64,000 nucleotides of DNA from Bombyx mori (Eukaryota; Arthropoda; Insecta; Lepidoptera; Bombycidae). Below, piece by piece: positions 42,647-54,000 of the stretch (positions are counted from its first letter, which is position 1; each line of letters opens with the position of its first letter). The stretch spans positions 1,799,501 to 1,863,500 of the forward strand of contig NC_085112.1 of NCBI RefSeq assembly GCF_030269925.1. Reading direction: 5' to 3'. The notes beneath the pieces were generated by a model, which did not search any database, was not told the origin of the DNA, and saw only the letters and a list, made by a program, of their open reading frames with translations. The translations under genes and the position numbers were made by a program.

Positions 42647-43817
42647 TAGACGTGCGCTAATCATGTTCGGAAAAGGATTGAACATGACATCGTTCTTTAG
42701 AGTGTCGGAACTAGTTCCAGTAAACATGTCCGCGGAACTGTTTAGTTCCGCGGACATGTTAAGTCTAGTAGCTGTTTGTAGCTGCTCAGTTCCGCGGACA
42801 TATTAAGTCTGGTAGCTGTTTGTAGCCGTTTAGTTCCGCGGACATGTTAAGTCTAGTAGCTGTTTGTAGTGTAGCGAATCACGTATTAAATTATCATTAA
42901 TTACACAATATTTTTCAAAAAAGGTATTATAATACAATTTTTTAAAAACACTATAAAAATAAATTGCCGCTGATGGCAATTATTACTATAATTATTATTT
43001 TGTAAGGTTTTTAATTTTAGGTTCATTGTTAGTTTGTTTCATAATTTATTAATGTACTATTCCACTTTGTCATTATTTCAATTAGTCTACTACTTTCATT
43101 ATTTTTCAATGTATTGTACGATGCACCGGAAACTATAACCTATCAATTGTCAATTAAAATACCACGTTATTCTGATATACAACATATTGAGCTCGTTTTA
43201 GCTTTACAACCTTTTTCCCATAACCGAGATAACAATATATTTTATTTTCATTACGTAATGTAGCTAACAAAACTAGCGAAAGTGGTGAATGTTTTAAAAT
43301 TCTCTAATTTTTTATTATGATTTTCTAAGAAATGGTCTACAAACACTTAAGGTTAAGTGCTCGTAAGAATGATGCATGGTCAAGGTCAAAATCCTAAGCA
43401 AAACATTTTAATTCATTCAACTATCGACTGTAACACGTAGGTCGTAGAACATAACTTCAATATTCATAAAAATGTAACGTGAAAGAACTCCACACGCAGT
43501 TGCATGCACTCGCTCCATCTCACTCCCTCGTATTAGCGCCATATTTCGCCTTATCTCTTTACGTGGACTCGTGTCGCTTCGGGACTCATTCGGGTGGACT
43601 CGCCGCGCCACGCCTCCGCGCCGCGCGATACCTATGCTCTAATCATGTCCGCATGTCCGTCATGTTCAACGCGTTCGTAGTTCCTGCATAACAGTACACT
43701 TGGAATGGAAATGGAACTGTCTGAACATGTTAATTTTGACAACTCGGATTGAATGATATAGTTCCATATGAGGACATAGTTCCAGGAACTATTTCTGTCC
43801 GGAACTACGCATGTCTA
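42647..43817. mobile_element. Non-autonomous hAT-like element with internal repeats
   Basis: 1171 bp with 10-bp ends TAGACGTGCG and CGCATGTCTA (one mismatch). Flanked by TAATACAT at 42639-42646 and 43818-43825. Near the left end are a 17-bp stem with a 4-nt loop (42723-42760) and three 44-bp tandem units from 42744, each with AGTTCCGCGGACAT. No transposase. It ends 450 bp before the potassium-channel ATG. Confidence 0.82.
42744..42872. repeat. Three 44-bp tandem units with GTTCCGCGGACAT
   Basis: Units start at 42744, 42788 and 42832, each AGTTCCGCGGACATRTTAAG followed by GTAGCTGTTTGTAG. An inverted CATGTCCGCGGAACT at 42725 forms a hairpin with the first. GTTCC-type motifs recur near the right end (43765-43806), as expected of subterminal transposase sites. 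Confidence 0.85.
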
Positions 43818-44266
43818 TAATACATACTTTATACATAAATAAACATAAATATTTCATAATAGTCAGATTTCATAAATAAATAAATGCCATGAAACAAATT
43901 ACAATGAAAAATTGACTGTAAGTATGGAATATTTTTAAAATTTTATTAGGTTTTTTGAACTTGTTGCTATTACTGTTCTTTAAACTAGACCTATTTTGTT
44001 TAATAATTGTACGGACGACAGCGACGAAGTCATTGACATAGTATATTTAAATCGACGGAAGAAGTAAATAGATTAAATAACATTTTGTAAAAAAAATGCG
44101 TGTCTGAGTTTATATTTTCGAAGTGTAATGTTTTGTAAATGGTTTTGTAATCATACTTCAAAAACATAGTATCTGGCATAATGCCAACCGGTGCTGGAAA
44201 TAGAATGAATGACGCGCCTACTACACTAGATTCCAGTCATAATCCACATTAGTTTATTAATTTGCA

Positions 44267-45334
44267 ATGGATAGACAACCTGTCAATGCGAGTTACCATG
44301 GTTCAATGAGGAGCCGGGACTCGTCGTCAACCGGAAGCGATGCAAGAGAGAAAATCAAAGATTGCTTCAGGAAATTCGTAGCGTTCATGTTCACGCAAGT
44401 GGGTGTTGGTGCTTTGGTTGTATGCTATGCCATACTCGGCGCTGCTAGCTTCATGCATATCGAAAAGGACAACCCTGATGAGCAACTCCAACACGTACGA
44501 AAGTGGAGACAAAGTTGTGCCGAAGAACTCTGGAACATAACAGTGGCAAACAACATTTTTAATGAGACTTCGTGGGTGTTAAAAGTGGACAAAGTTCTAA
44601 AAGTATTTCAAAACAATATTACAGCAGCAGTGCACACAGGCTACAATGGACGTTCCCCTGAGGATATATGGTCCTTTCCGGCAGCTCTTATGTATTCGTT
44701 ATCTGTATTTACAATGATTGGATATGGAAACATCATACCTAAAACAATATGGGGCAAAATAGTGACCATAGCTTATGCATGCTTTGGTATACCTATTTAC
44801 ATTCTGTATTTTTGTAACATGGGTAAAGTATTAGCTCAAACATTTAAATGGTTGTACATAACAGCTCACGAGTGTAGCCGGAGAGATGATGCAGTATTCG
44901 AAGAGGGTGAGATTATACCTGTCAAAAGGAAGATAACTGTACCGTCAACAGCGTGTCTTTGGGTCATATCATTTTACATTTTAACAGGCACCATCATGTT
45001 CGGAGCCTGGGAGAAATGGAACTATTTAGATTCAACTTATTTCTGCGTGATAAGTTTATGCAAAATTGGTTTTGGTGACTTTGTACCTGGTGCCAACATA
45101 TCAGATTCAGCTGGCGGGTCACACTTAAAGCTGGTTATAAATTTTATCTATGTGCTCCTTGGGATGGGTTTGGTGGCGATGTGCTATAATCTTATGTGTG
45201 AGGATGTGAGAGTTAAAGTTAGAGAATTAAAAGAAGACCTTAAAAATTGTCTTGACGATATTACCCTGAAGATAACAGTGTGCATGAATGACACGAAACA
45301 TTTCCATCAAAAACAATCGAGACACGTTAAGTGA
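44267..45334 (+). CDS. Two-pore-domain potassium channel (K2P), intronless
   Basis: 355 aa in one exon. K2P channels carry background K+ leak at the plasma membrane as dimers with two pore loops per subunit. Seen: N-terminal cytosolic segment, TM1 at about 42-62, a long extracellular cap with N-glycosylation sequons at N90, N99 and N117, pore 1 with MIGYGN (150-155), TM2 about 161-183, TM3 about 226-247, pore 2 with KIGFGD (266-271), TM4 about 288-309, and a short coiled, charged C-terminus. The first filter residue, usually Thr, is Met in pore 1 and Lys in pore 2. The frame opens at the first ATG (MDRQPVNASY) with stops upstream. Which K2P subfamily it belongs to is not certain. Confidence 0.9.
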   Translation: MDRQPVNASYHGSMRSRDSSSTGSDAREKIKDCFRKFVAFMFTQVGVGALVVCYAILGAASFMHIEKDNPDEQLQHVRKWRQSCAEELWNITVANNIFNETSWVLKVDKVLKVFQNNITAAVHTGYNGRSPEDIWSFPAALMYSLSVFTMIGYGNIIPKTIWGKIVTIAYACFGIPIYILYFCNMGKVLAQTFKWLYITAHECSRRDDAVFEEGEIIPVKRKITVPSTACLWVISFYILTGTIMFGAWEKWNYLDSTYFCVISLCKIGFGDFVPGANISDSAGGSHLKLVINFIYVLLGMGLVAMCYNLMCEDVRVKVRELKEDLKNCLDDITLKITVCMNDTKHFHQKQSRHVK

Positions 45335-45395
45335 ATCATTATATCTTTAAAACTTATTATAATATTTATTTGTTCTTGTATTGAATAATTGTTTT

Positions 45396-45432
45396 AATAA
45401 ATCATGGAACAGTTTCATTTGTTTTTAATAAA
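45396..45432 (+). terminator. Poly(A) signals of the potassium-channel gene
   Basis: AATAAA at 45396-45401 and 45427-45432, 62-98 nt after the stop, with a T-rich stretch following the first. Confidence 0.6.
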
Positions 45433-45499
45433 TAATTAATGTAGTAAAATAAATGCCCAAAAAGAAATAAGATCTTTGATTCTATTAAAAACAAAACAA

Positions 45500-46980
45500 T
45501 TATATTTATGGTGGCCCGGCAAATTATTTGTGTATCAGTGGGAATCTTCACCTCTCACCTATTTAAACTGAAGGGCGGAGTACAATACAACTGCGATTTA
45601 GACCTCATATTTTAAGGTCTAGTAATGACGACTATGGGCTCTGATATCCATTTGACGTCAGAGATGAACTTACTCACTGATCTCTGAGATAAACAAGTAA
45701 CAAAAAACGAACTGTGTTTCAAAATATCAAAATCTAAAACTAAATTATTATTTTTTATTGCCCTTGTTGGCAGACGAGCATCCGGCCCACCCGATGGTGA
45801 GTGGTTACGGTTACCGTCGCCCATGGACTTCAACATTTCCAGGAGCAAAGCCAAGTCGCTGTCTACCGAAAATAAAATCGGCACCCCACTTTAATTGATT
45901 TTCCAAAAGTGTAATGTCATTGTTATCGTCATCTCTCTGGCTCTACCCTTATCGGCAAATGGTAGCTGACAAAAAAATTAAATCGCGTCAATAGTCAATA
46001 CTGAAATAATTATTATGACTTCTCTTTTCGATTCAAAATATGTATATATCTATAACGAATGTTTTATGTGTCAACATTTTTCACTTTCGCGTATATAGTA
46101 AGTGAACAAGAACACAGACTACCTGGTAGTAAGTGGTTACAATAAATGTATCGACACCTAGGATACCGATTGCGAATATTCAAGAACGTCTATACGTGAT
46201 ACAATTGAAATATTTTATTAAACAAACGTAAACAGAACAATGAGGTGGATAACTAATAAAAAACAAATATATAAGGACCGTTGACATGTCCACGCCAGTA
46301 GCAAATCGCCATCAGATTTTTTTTGTGTGTGGATTAGACTTTTTGTTGATATTTTGGCCAGCGTTCCCCTCCTCCTCGCATCGTTTTCCTCATTACTGAG
46401 GGTCGTGACTCCCCCGCTGCATCAGTTTCTCCCGTACGATTTCCCCCATCTGCTGCGATCCTTAGCTTCGTAAAGGACATTGTGGAAGTTAATGTTCAAA
46501 GAAGATCGTATTTGGTCCGACCATCTCGTGGGACTGCGTCCTCTGGGACGTTTACCATCTCCCTTGTTCTTTTTTTTATTTATTTTTTTATTGCCTTTGT
46601 AGGCAGACGGGCATACGGCCCACCTGATGGTGAGTGGTTACCGTCGCCCATGGACTTCAGCAATGCCAGGGGCAGAGCCAAGCCGCTGCCTACCGAAAAC
46701 TTGTCTGTCAACATCAGCTGTTCAAGATTGTGACCCTCTTTACGAGCAATATATCCGAAGAATTCCAGTAACCTACAAGGCATATAGCAGCCGTGTATAT
46801 GGCCAAGCGTTATAAACGCACAAAAACGTCTTTATAAAACTGTAATTTAAGAGACATTTTGACGAAAATGTTTACAAACTGTATACCCACAAGTGATCTT
46901 TTTCTATTAGCGAAGACCGTACCGTAATCGATTGATTATTTTAAAAGAAATAAAGGCTGACATAGACTTCGTTTTATATT
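45500..46980. other. Intergenic repeat graveyard
   Basis: Contains a strongly diverged Bm1-like 3' region (about 45565-45710), non-LTR 3' fragments at 45752-45868 and 46567-46702, and a decayed reverse Bm1 scrap near 46095-46145. No gene recognised. Confidence 0.5.
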
Positions 46981-47000
46981 ATTTAGATAATAAGTAATAA

Positions 47001-47292
47001 CGGCCGTCTGGTGTAGTGGTAAGTGACATGGTCACTACACAAGGGGGTCGCGGGTTCGAATCCCGCCAAGGGAGGATATTTGTATGATAAAATTAAATAT
47101 AAAAATGTCTTTTTCAGGTTTATGGATGTATATTAAATATATGTATGTGTATAATAAAAATATTACATTTATTTCCGTTATCTGGTACCTTTTTTTTTTG
47201 TAACACAAGTTCTTTACGAACTTACCACGGGACCAGTTAATGTGGCGTGATTGTTAGTAAATATTTATTTATTTATTATTATTTATTTATTT
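47001..47292 (+). mobile_element. tRNA-headed SINE, distinct from Bm1
   Basis: The head has TGGTGTAGTGGT (A box) and GGGTTCGAATCC (B box) but no pairing acceptor arms, so it is a SINE and not a tRNA gene. The body includes TTTCCGTTATCTGGTACC and GGGACCAGTTAATGTGGCGT and ends in (ATTT)n. A headless reverse copy is at 61108-61229. Confidence 0.8.
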
Positions 47293-47548
47293 AAAGTTAA
47301 AATATTTCTAACAACATTCACACTATTGGTCGTATTAAGATCTAAATTAACCAAAGACCCACGCGTTCAGCCGACAATCATCGTCCAATAAAAATACTTT
47401 ATTTTTTTAATCCAGTAATGTTTTATCAAAAACTCGCCCAAAAACATGGCAGTACTCTCTGGAAATTCTATAATTCGCTATGGCATCTTATTTCCGGTAG
47501 CCGCTCAATATTAGTAGGGTATAAAATTGTCTGTCCTAAGCAACGACG

Positions 47549-47878
47549 ATGTTCACGATTGACTTCCACGGTGAAGGATTAATATCGTGTAATAAAAACC
47601 AAACCCGCAAAATAATAATTTGGTTACTGGTGGTAGGACCTCTTGTGAGTCCGCACGGGTAGGTACCACCGCCCCGCCTATTTCTTCCGTGAAGCAGTAA
47701 TGCGTTTCGGTTTGAAGGGTGGGGCAGCCGTTGTAACTATACTTGAGACCTTAGAACTTATATCTCAAGGTGTGTGGCGCATTTACGTTGTAGATGTCTA
47801 TGGGCTCCAGTGACCACTTAACACCAGGTGGGCTGTGAGCTCGTCCACACCTCGAAGCAATAAATAAATAAATGTGTG
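47549..47878 (+). mobile_element. Bm1 SINE abutting a splice acceptor
   Basis: 5'-truncated Bm1 from CACGATTGACTTCCACGGTG to an (AATA)n tail. The tail ends only about 8 bases before the TTTTCAG acceptor at 47879-47885 that precedes the C2orf69-like coding exon 1. Confidence 0.85.
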
Positions 47879-47907
47879 GTTTTCAGGCTGGACATCGTCC
47901 CTTAACG

Positions 47908-48072
47908 ATGATGGAACAGAGAGTCGCTAGTGTGACTAGTGACGAGCAGTCGCCGCTGCGGTTACGACGTGTCTTTGGATTTAAGGGTCGCGTGAACGAC
48001 ACCCTGTTCCACCCGGCAACGGTGCGCGTTGCACCCCAGCAACTTTTGGTCTATTTCGGTGGTGACATACAG
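47908..48072 (+). CDS. C2orf69-like exon 1
   Basis: [14 protein letters not shown] to VYFGGDIQ, donor CAG/GTGGGT, phase 0. The frame is open upstream to 47872, but that part lies in the SINE tail and before the acceptor. Confidence 0.82.
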
Positions 48073-51000
48073 GTGGGTAGGATGAATTTATCCTAAACTG
48101 TCAATTTCAACGTACCTATGTGCTAAGTAAATAATAATAATAATAAAAAACCGACTTCTCGATTGGAATACATTAATTAAACACAATAATACGATCACCT
48201 TGAACGTAGTTCACCTTACTGTATTGTTTTCAAATAATAATTTGCAAAATTTTAATCGAACAACATGCATAAGACTTATAATTGAATATCGAACCTCTTT
48301 TTTAAATCGGTTAAAATGAATAAATAAAAAAGTTATTTCAAAAGAAAGTTATTTTAATTACTTGGCGCTTGAAAATGAAAGTGAAATGCTAACAAGCTAT
48401 CTGTGAACACAGTCACATAACAGAGATACTATTTTTTTTTGTGACCGATACTAGGTCGTCTTGTGAGATCTTGTCAGTAATGACCTCACGTACAAATTAC
48501 ACGGCTACGTACATATGGGCCTAGGTAATTTGACGCCATTTGACCCATGAGCACTTCATTCTCAGATCACGCATAATTTCTTCCCGCCAAAACTAAGCAG
48601 AATGAGGGTATATTCCTTTGCGGATGCAAGCTTTGGATTAGTTTTTATTCAGTCGTCGTGGTGGTCGGTCGTTAACAAGAACGCAACGCAACGTATTTAC
48701 CAAAAAATAATTCGGCCGCTAACGATTTGATTTTTATTTATTTATTAGCACTTTAACAAATTAAATAAATAAATAGATAAAGGTACTATACCAAAATCAG
48801 TTCTGTGGCAGCACAGTTTGAACGCAGTGAGAGCAGACGTCTGAGTAATACGTGTCTTAAAGTCTTAACTAAACTGTTATGAATCTTTCTAGAAATATTT
48901 CATTAAAATGGGCAGTCTGATCTATAGGACTACCCAGAAATAATGGAGGCACATCACGAGAACTGTAAATACGTGAAGTGGAACCTCGAGAACGTGGCTA
49001 AGATGCTCAGGAACAACTTCCCGACGAAGCACATACTCATAGTTAGGCCATCTAGGTGAGATTCAAGATTGATGACGTAATAAGAATGTTTATGCAAAAC
49101 AACATTAAGGCCGTATGGCTCCAGCGCCCTTTGTATCGCATGTCGCTGTGAGAATTAAGAAAAAATGTAGCTTTTATTCAGAGCAGGGCAGACAAATATT
49201 TTTTGTATGGAAACTAGCGACATCTTGTAGCGGATGCCTCTAAACTTATATGTTGTTATTGTTGTTAAAATTAAGGTATTTAATTATTGTATAAATAAAC
49301 ACAAAGAAATACAAGCCTTTATTTGTTATAGACAAATTGATTAAATTTTATCAATTTGTTGTTTCTGAAAATTTACAAAATCCTTCATTAAAAATAAGAT
49401 ATAGAATAAGTAATACGGTACTGCCATCTACAGGAGCAATGGGAAACTAATCAATGCGAAGCCATCTAGTGGCCGACACCCATAAATTTTTTTGTTGAGT
49501 GTTTGAATTGCCTATCTATAACTAATTTATGTGTATCTATGATTCGGAACACCTGAAGCGCACGCTGCACGTGTTTATTAAAAACTCAAACCGTAATATA
49601 AAGTATTTAATGAGCTGGATTTGTCAATAAATAATTTCTTAACAAATAATGAGTTAGGGTGAACCGTGATGGAGCAAAACGCTCTGCGAATGACGCGCTT
49701 TGAATTTTTAAAAGCCTACCCTTGTACACACTACTTTGCATTACATTGCCATTAGGAACTGTGAACTTTGTAGGCAGCGGCTTGGCTCTGCCCCTGGCAT
49801 TGCTGACGTCCATGAGCGACGGTGACCACATACCATTAGGAGGGCCGTATGCTCGTCTGCCTACAATGGCAATAAAAAAAAAGTACAACAATCCTGCTAT
49901 TTCTGTCTTGACGCAGTCGCGCACTCGTGAAACTTCGCCCTCATGTCTCATGGTGGGTGGTGGTATTCGCGTTGTAATGCCCCAAGGTTCTGGTTCAACC
50001 ACTTGACACCGCGTGGCACGTGAACTCGTTCCCGTCTATATCTATCTATACAGTATCTAAGAAGTATGCAACATGTAGCAAAATCCTATACGAACAATGA
50101 GGGTGTTTTTGGAATTTATATATACACTTTTGTGAAAAGCATTTTTTTATTGCTTGGCTTTGTAGACGAGCTCACGGCTCACCTGGTGTTAAGTGTACTC
50201 TTTTCCAAAATCATTGATTCGTTTGAAGGTATTTCACTTATTACCCGATCATGAAACCATAGTTAAACTGCTGAAATTGAAAATAAGATTTTTTTATTAT
50301 ATACTCGTAATATCGAGGGGTGAAAAGCTATTTGGTTTAAGCGCCTATACGCGATATTTATCTTCGTTAGGAATGGTGCGTTTTATTTGGTATTAGCACT
50401 TTGATATTTTTAATTGAACTTCAATTACTCCATTCAAATATGTAGCCGAAGAAGTTTTATTGTTATGATATTTTTTCCAAATTTTAAAGTTTAAATGGCT
50501 CTCCTGCAAATTTGCAATTATGTCACTTAAACCAAACAACTTTTCCCTTCTATATAATGAGAGCTGCTTTACTCAATCGTGTCTGAGAAACGTTTTACCC
50601 TTTGGCTCAAATAACCCATATTTGTCTGTCTTAGATTTCAAACTCGCGAAGCTTTGTTGCATCATTATAAAATACTCAGTTTCCACGAAGACACCAGGGT
50701 TTTCGAGTTAAATTAAAATTTGAATCCCCCCAGGATAGAATACAAAAGCTTCAGTTGCTACGACAACTTCGTTCCCAGCAACAACGCCGGCGTGCCGGAA
50801 CACACCCCCACTCACAACGCCCTCCAACACCTGGAACGGTAAGCACGTGTAGCTAAAGCTACTATTTATTGGCACAATACACCTTTACTTTACAATATAC
50901 TTACAATATAATTATCAATATATACTTACAATATACTTCTTTTTTTAACGGTAGGCAGCGGTTTGGCGTCCATGGGCGACAGTAACCACTCACAGTCAGG

Positions 51001-54000
51001 TGGGCCGTATGCTCGTCTGCCTACAAGGGCAATAAAAATAAAGAACTTTGGTTTTCAAGGGAAGCGTTGGCACTCTGTGAGGTCTATGGACTTCGGTAAC
51101 CGGACGAGGAGTCCGTTTTTTCTTTTTTTTCCTACCTAAGCATCAGCTTAGGTAGGCTATCAAGCCTTGAGAGGCCATTTCGGCGTAACCTTAACTAGTA
51201 GGTGAGCTTACGGGGCTCAAACCTGACGACGTTGCTAACACGAACCCTAACAAGCAGTGCTTCGCTGAATCTACCACCGGATCGGAAACGCGACCCACTG
51301 AGAAAATCCGGCGAGAAACTCGGTGGGCTATCAGGAGTAATTATTATTGTTATATATTATTGAACAATAAAAACTGGTAAAGTTGAGGCCAATACCGCTT
51401 ACTGACTTATCGCGATTTCCAACGTGCTAATCACATCTTCGTTTCCGTGTATTTCTCAAACACTTCAACGTTGCTGAGATATTAGATTTAGGTTTTAATT
51501 TTTTCATTAAAAAAAACTGATACACATTATACACATACAGTACAAAATAAACAATACAGTAGCAGCGACAACCTTAAATAACGTTAAGTTGACAACCCTA
51601 AATAACATTAAATTGACAATCTTAAATCACATAAAGTTTTTTTCTTCAGATTAATAAAATCGGTTGGCGAACGTTTGAAAGATGTGTCGAGTCCTCCTCC
51701 TCCTTCGCTCCCAGAAGAATCTCAACCAGAACAGCCCAATGTGAGTATTATTTTGCATATTAATCGTATTTTATTTCAATAATGGTTCTTTGTATTCACT
51801 CTGCAGCTATATATTTTTTCGAACACTTGGTGAAAAGATCCGACCCCCCCTTTTTTTTCCGGGCAGGGGGCCGAACGATTCGAACGCTCCCCTGTCCGAT
51901 CTCTAGGTTTGACATTCGTTAAATTGGCATAATCTTTCCCCACTATCCATTATCAATGGACATCTCAGTTCATCTTTCGTATGTGTTTATAAGAAAAGTG
52001 CGTACGAAATTTCGCGAACACATTACAGCATGCAGCAGAGATGCGAATGTTGCGATGGATGTGTGGAGTAACGAGAACGGATAGAATACGGAATGAATAT
52101 GTTAGAGGAAGTCTGAAAGTGCACCTGTGACAGAGAAGCTGAGAAGTGCGCGTTTGGGATGGTATGGACATGTGATGAGACGAAATGAAAATGAGGTTGG
52201 TAAGAGAGTGCTAACTATGAACGTGGAGGGTTTTAGAAGAAGAGGTAGAACTAAAAAAATGAATGGATTGCGTGAAAGACGACATGTGTAAGAAAGGAGT
52301 GAGCGAAGAAATGGTATATGATAGAGGAGTATGGAAATAGAAAACATGTTGCGACCCCAGGTGACTGAGAGAAGGGTAGGAGAATGATGAATGATGATGA
52401 TAAAGTGTGGGAAGACGTTAAGGGTCATAGTTCTCGGGTAATTTGTTAAAAGAAAAGGTCACGATTTTCCTTCCTTACAAAATATGCAACCTTATCATGA
52501 AAATGTCGTTAGCGAAATTCAGGCATTTGGAAAATGTATTTTCTTTCTTTTTATTGCTAAGATAGACGAACGAGCTCACGAACCACCAGATGTTAAGTGG
52601 CCCTCCGAGACCATAGACATCAACCGTGTGAATGCCGCCACCAATCGTGAGACATGAGTTCTAAAGTTTCAGTTTGAATAGTACAAAGACTGGCCCGCCC
52701 TTCAAATCGAAACGCATTACTGTTTCACGGCAGAAATAAGCAGGGTGGTGGTACCTACTCGCGCGGACTCACAAGAAGTCCTACCACCAGTAAGACGTTC
52801 ATTTGGCATCGATATATTTCTTTAAGGATCCGTACTGACGAAGTCTTTGTCACCTCGAGGCTCATTGTTCTTCGTTGTTTCATTGCAGAAATATTCGTGC
52901 AGCTCACCAGATGGAGCCTCAACCAGCAGAGCGGACCGAGCCGGGAGTCTGGGGGACGCGAGAACCGCGCCGTGAGTAGTAGGTTTTGTTCCAATCGGTG
53001 TTGTCTTATTTAAAATTACATAAAATACCATTTTATTTATTTATTTATTGTTAACACAGAAGTAGAAACACAATCATAATTTGCTACTGTGCTTGAACTA
53101 GGTGATAAAACCTGTATCTCAAGCAGCAGTATATCAACTCTTTAATCCTTTTAGTGTTTTGGGGATGACGGGGAAGGGAAGATCTTTCACTAGTGTTTTG
53201 GGGATGACGACGGAGGGAAGATGTTCTACCGAGCTGGTAATATTGCTAGGTAGACCGACGGTCCGTATGTTGTTGTTCGGAACTTGTATATATGCGAACT
53301 TATCTTGAGAATGTCGTAAGCGAGATTCAGGCGTCTGTCAAATATCTAGCCACAGTGCTGAGCTTGTTGTACATGTTTTGCAGAAATTCATTTTTTTTAT
53401 AAGGGATTGTATGACCTGGTTACTAAGACCTTTAGGTCATGTCTTATTTTAATTTATATTCTTATTTTTATGAAAAATGATAATATGGAGTGAAATTAAA
53501 TGAAGATGATTAATTTGAGACATTAAATCAACTGGGATGAAATTAAATGAAATGAGATGAGCTGATGATATGAGATGAAATATAATCTCAGTAAAATAGT
53601 GGTCATTTATTGAGATTTTTTCAGTGGAATTTTTGGAGAATCTCGAGAAGTTACGTCCAGCGGCTTTGTTTCATTTTCCCTCAAATGTGAACTTTCACAG
53701 ATATGAAACAGTTAATAAACCACATTTATTACACATTTAAACTTGAAGAAACACTAAATAGACAAAATAAAACAAATCACACAAATTCACTCTTCGCGTT
53801 CCCACCAAAAAGTCCTGGAGAAATTGCAAAACAATATACTTTTTAAAAGTGCCTTATAAAAAATAAATTCAAATAGTAATGCTAAATTCACATCAAAATT
53901 ATTTATTTTAGGTTATTTACAAACGCTATTAACTTATTAAAAACGTTATACACGCGCGCCCTAAGACACGTCCGTACAGGTCGATGCCAAATACCAATAA

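Noticed and set aside
47001..47075. tRNA gene
   Set aside because: A and B boxes are present, but the acceptor arms do not pair and the unit runs into a SINE body found again at 61108-61229.
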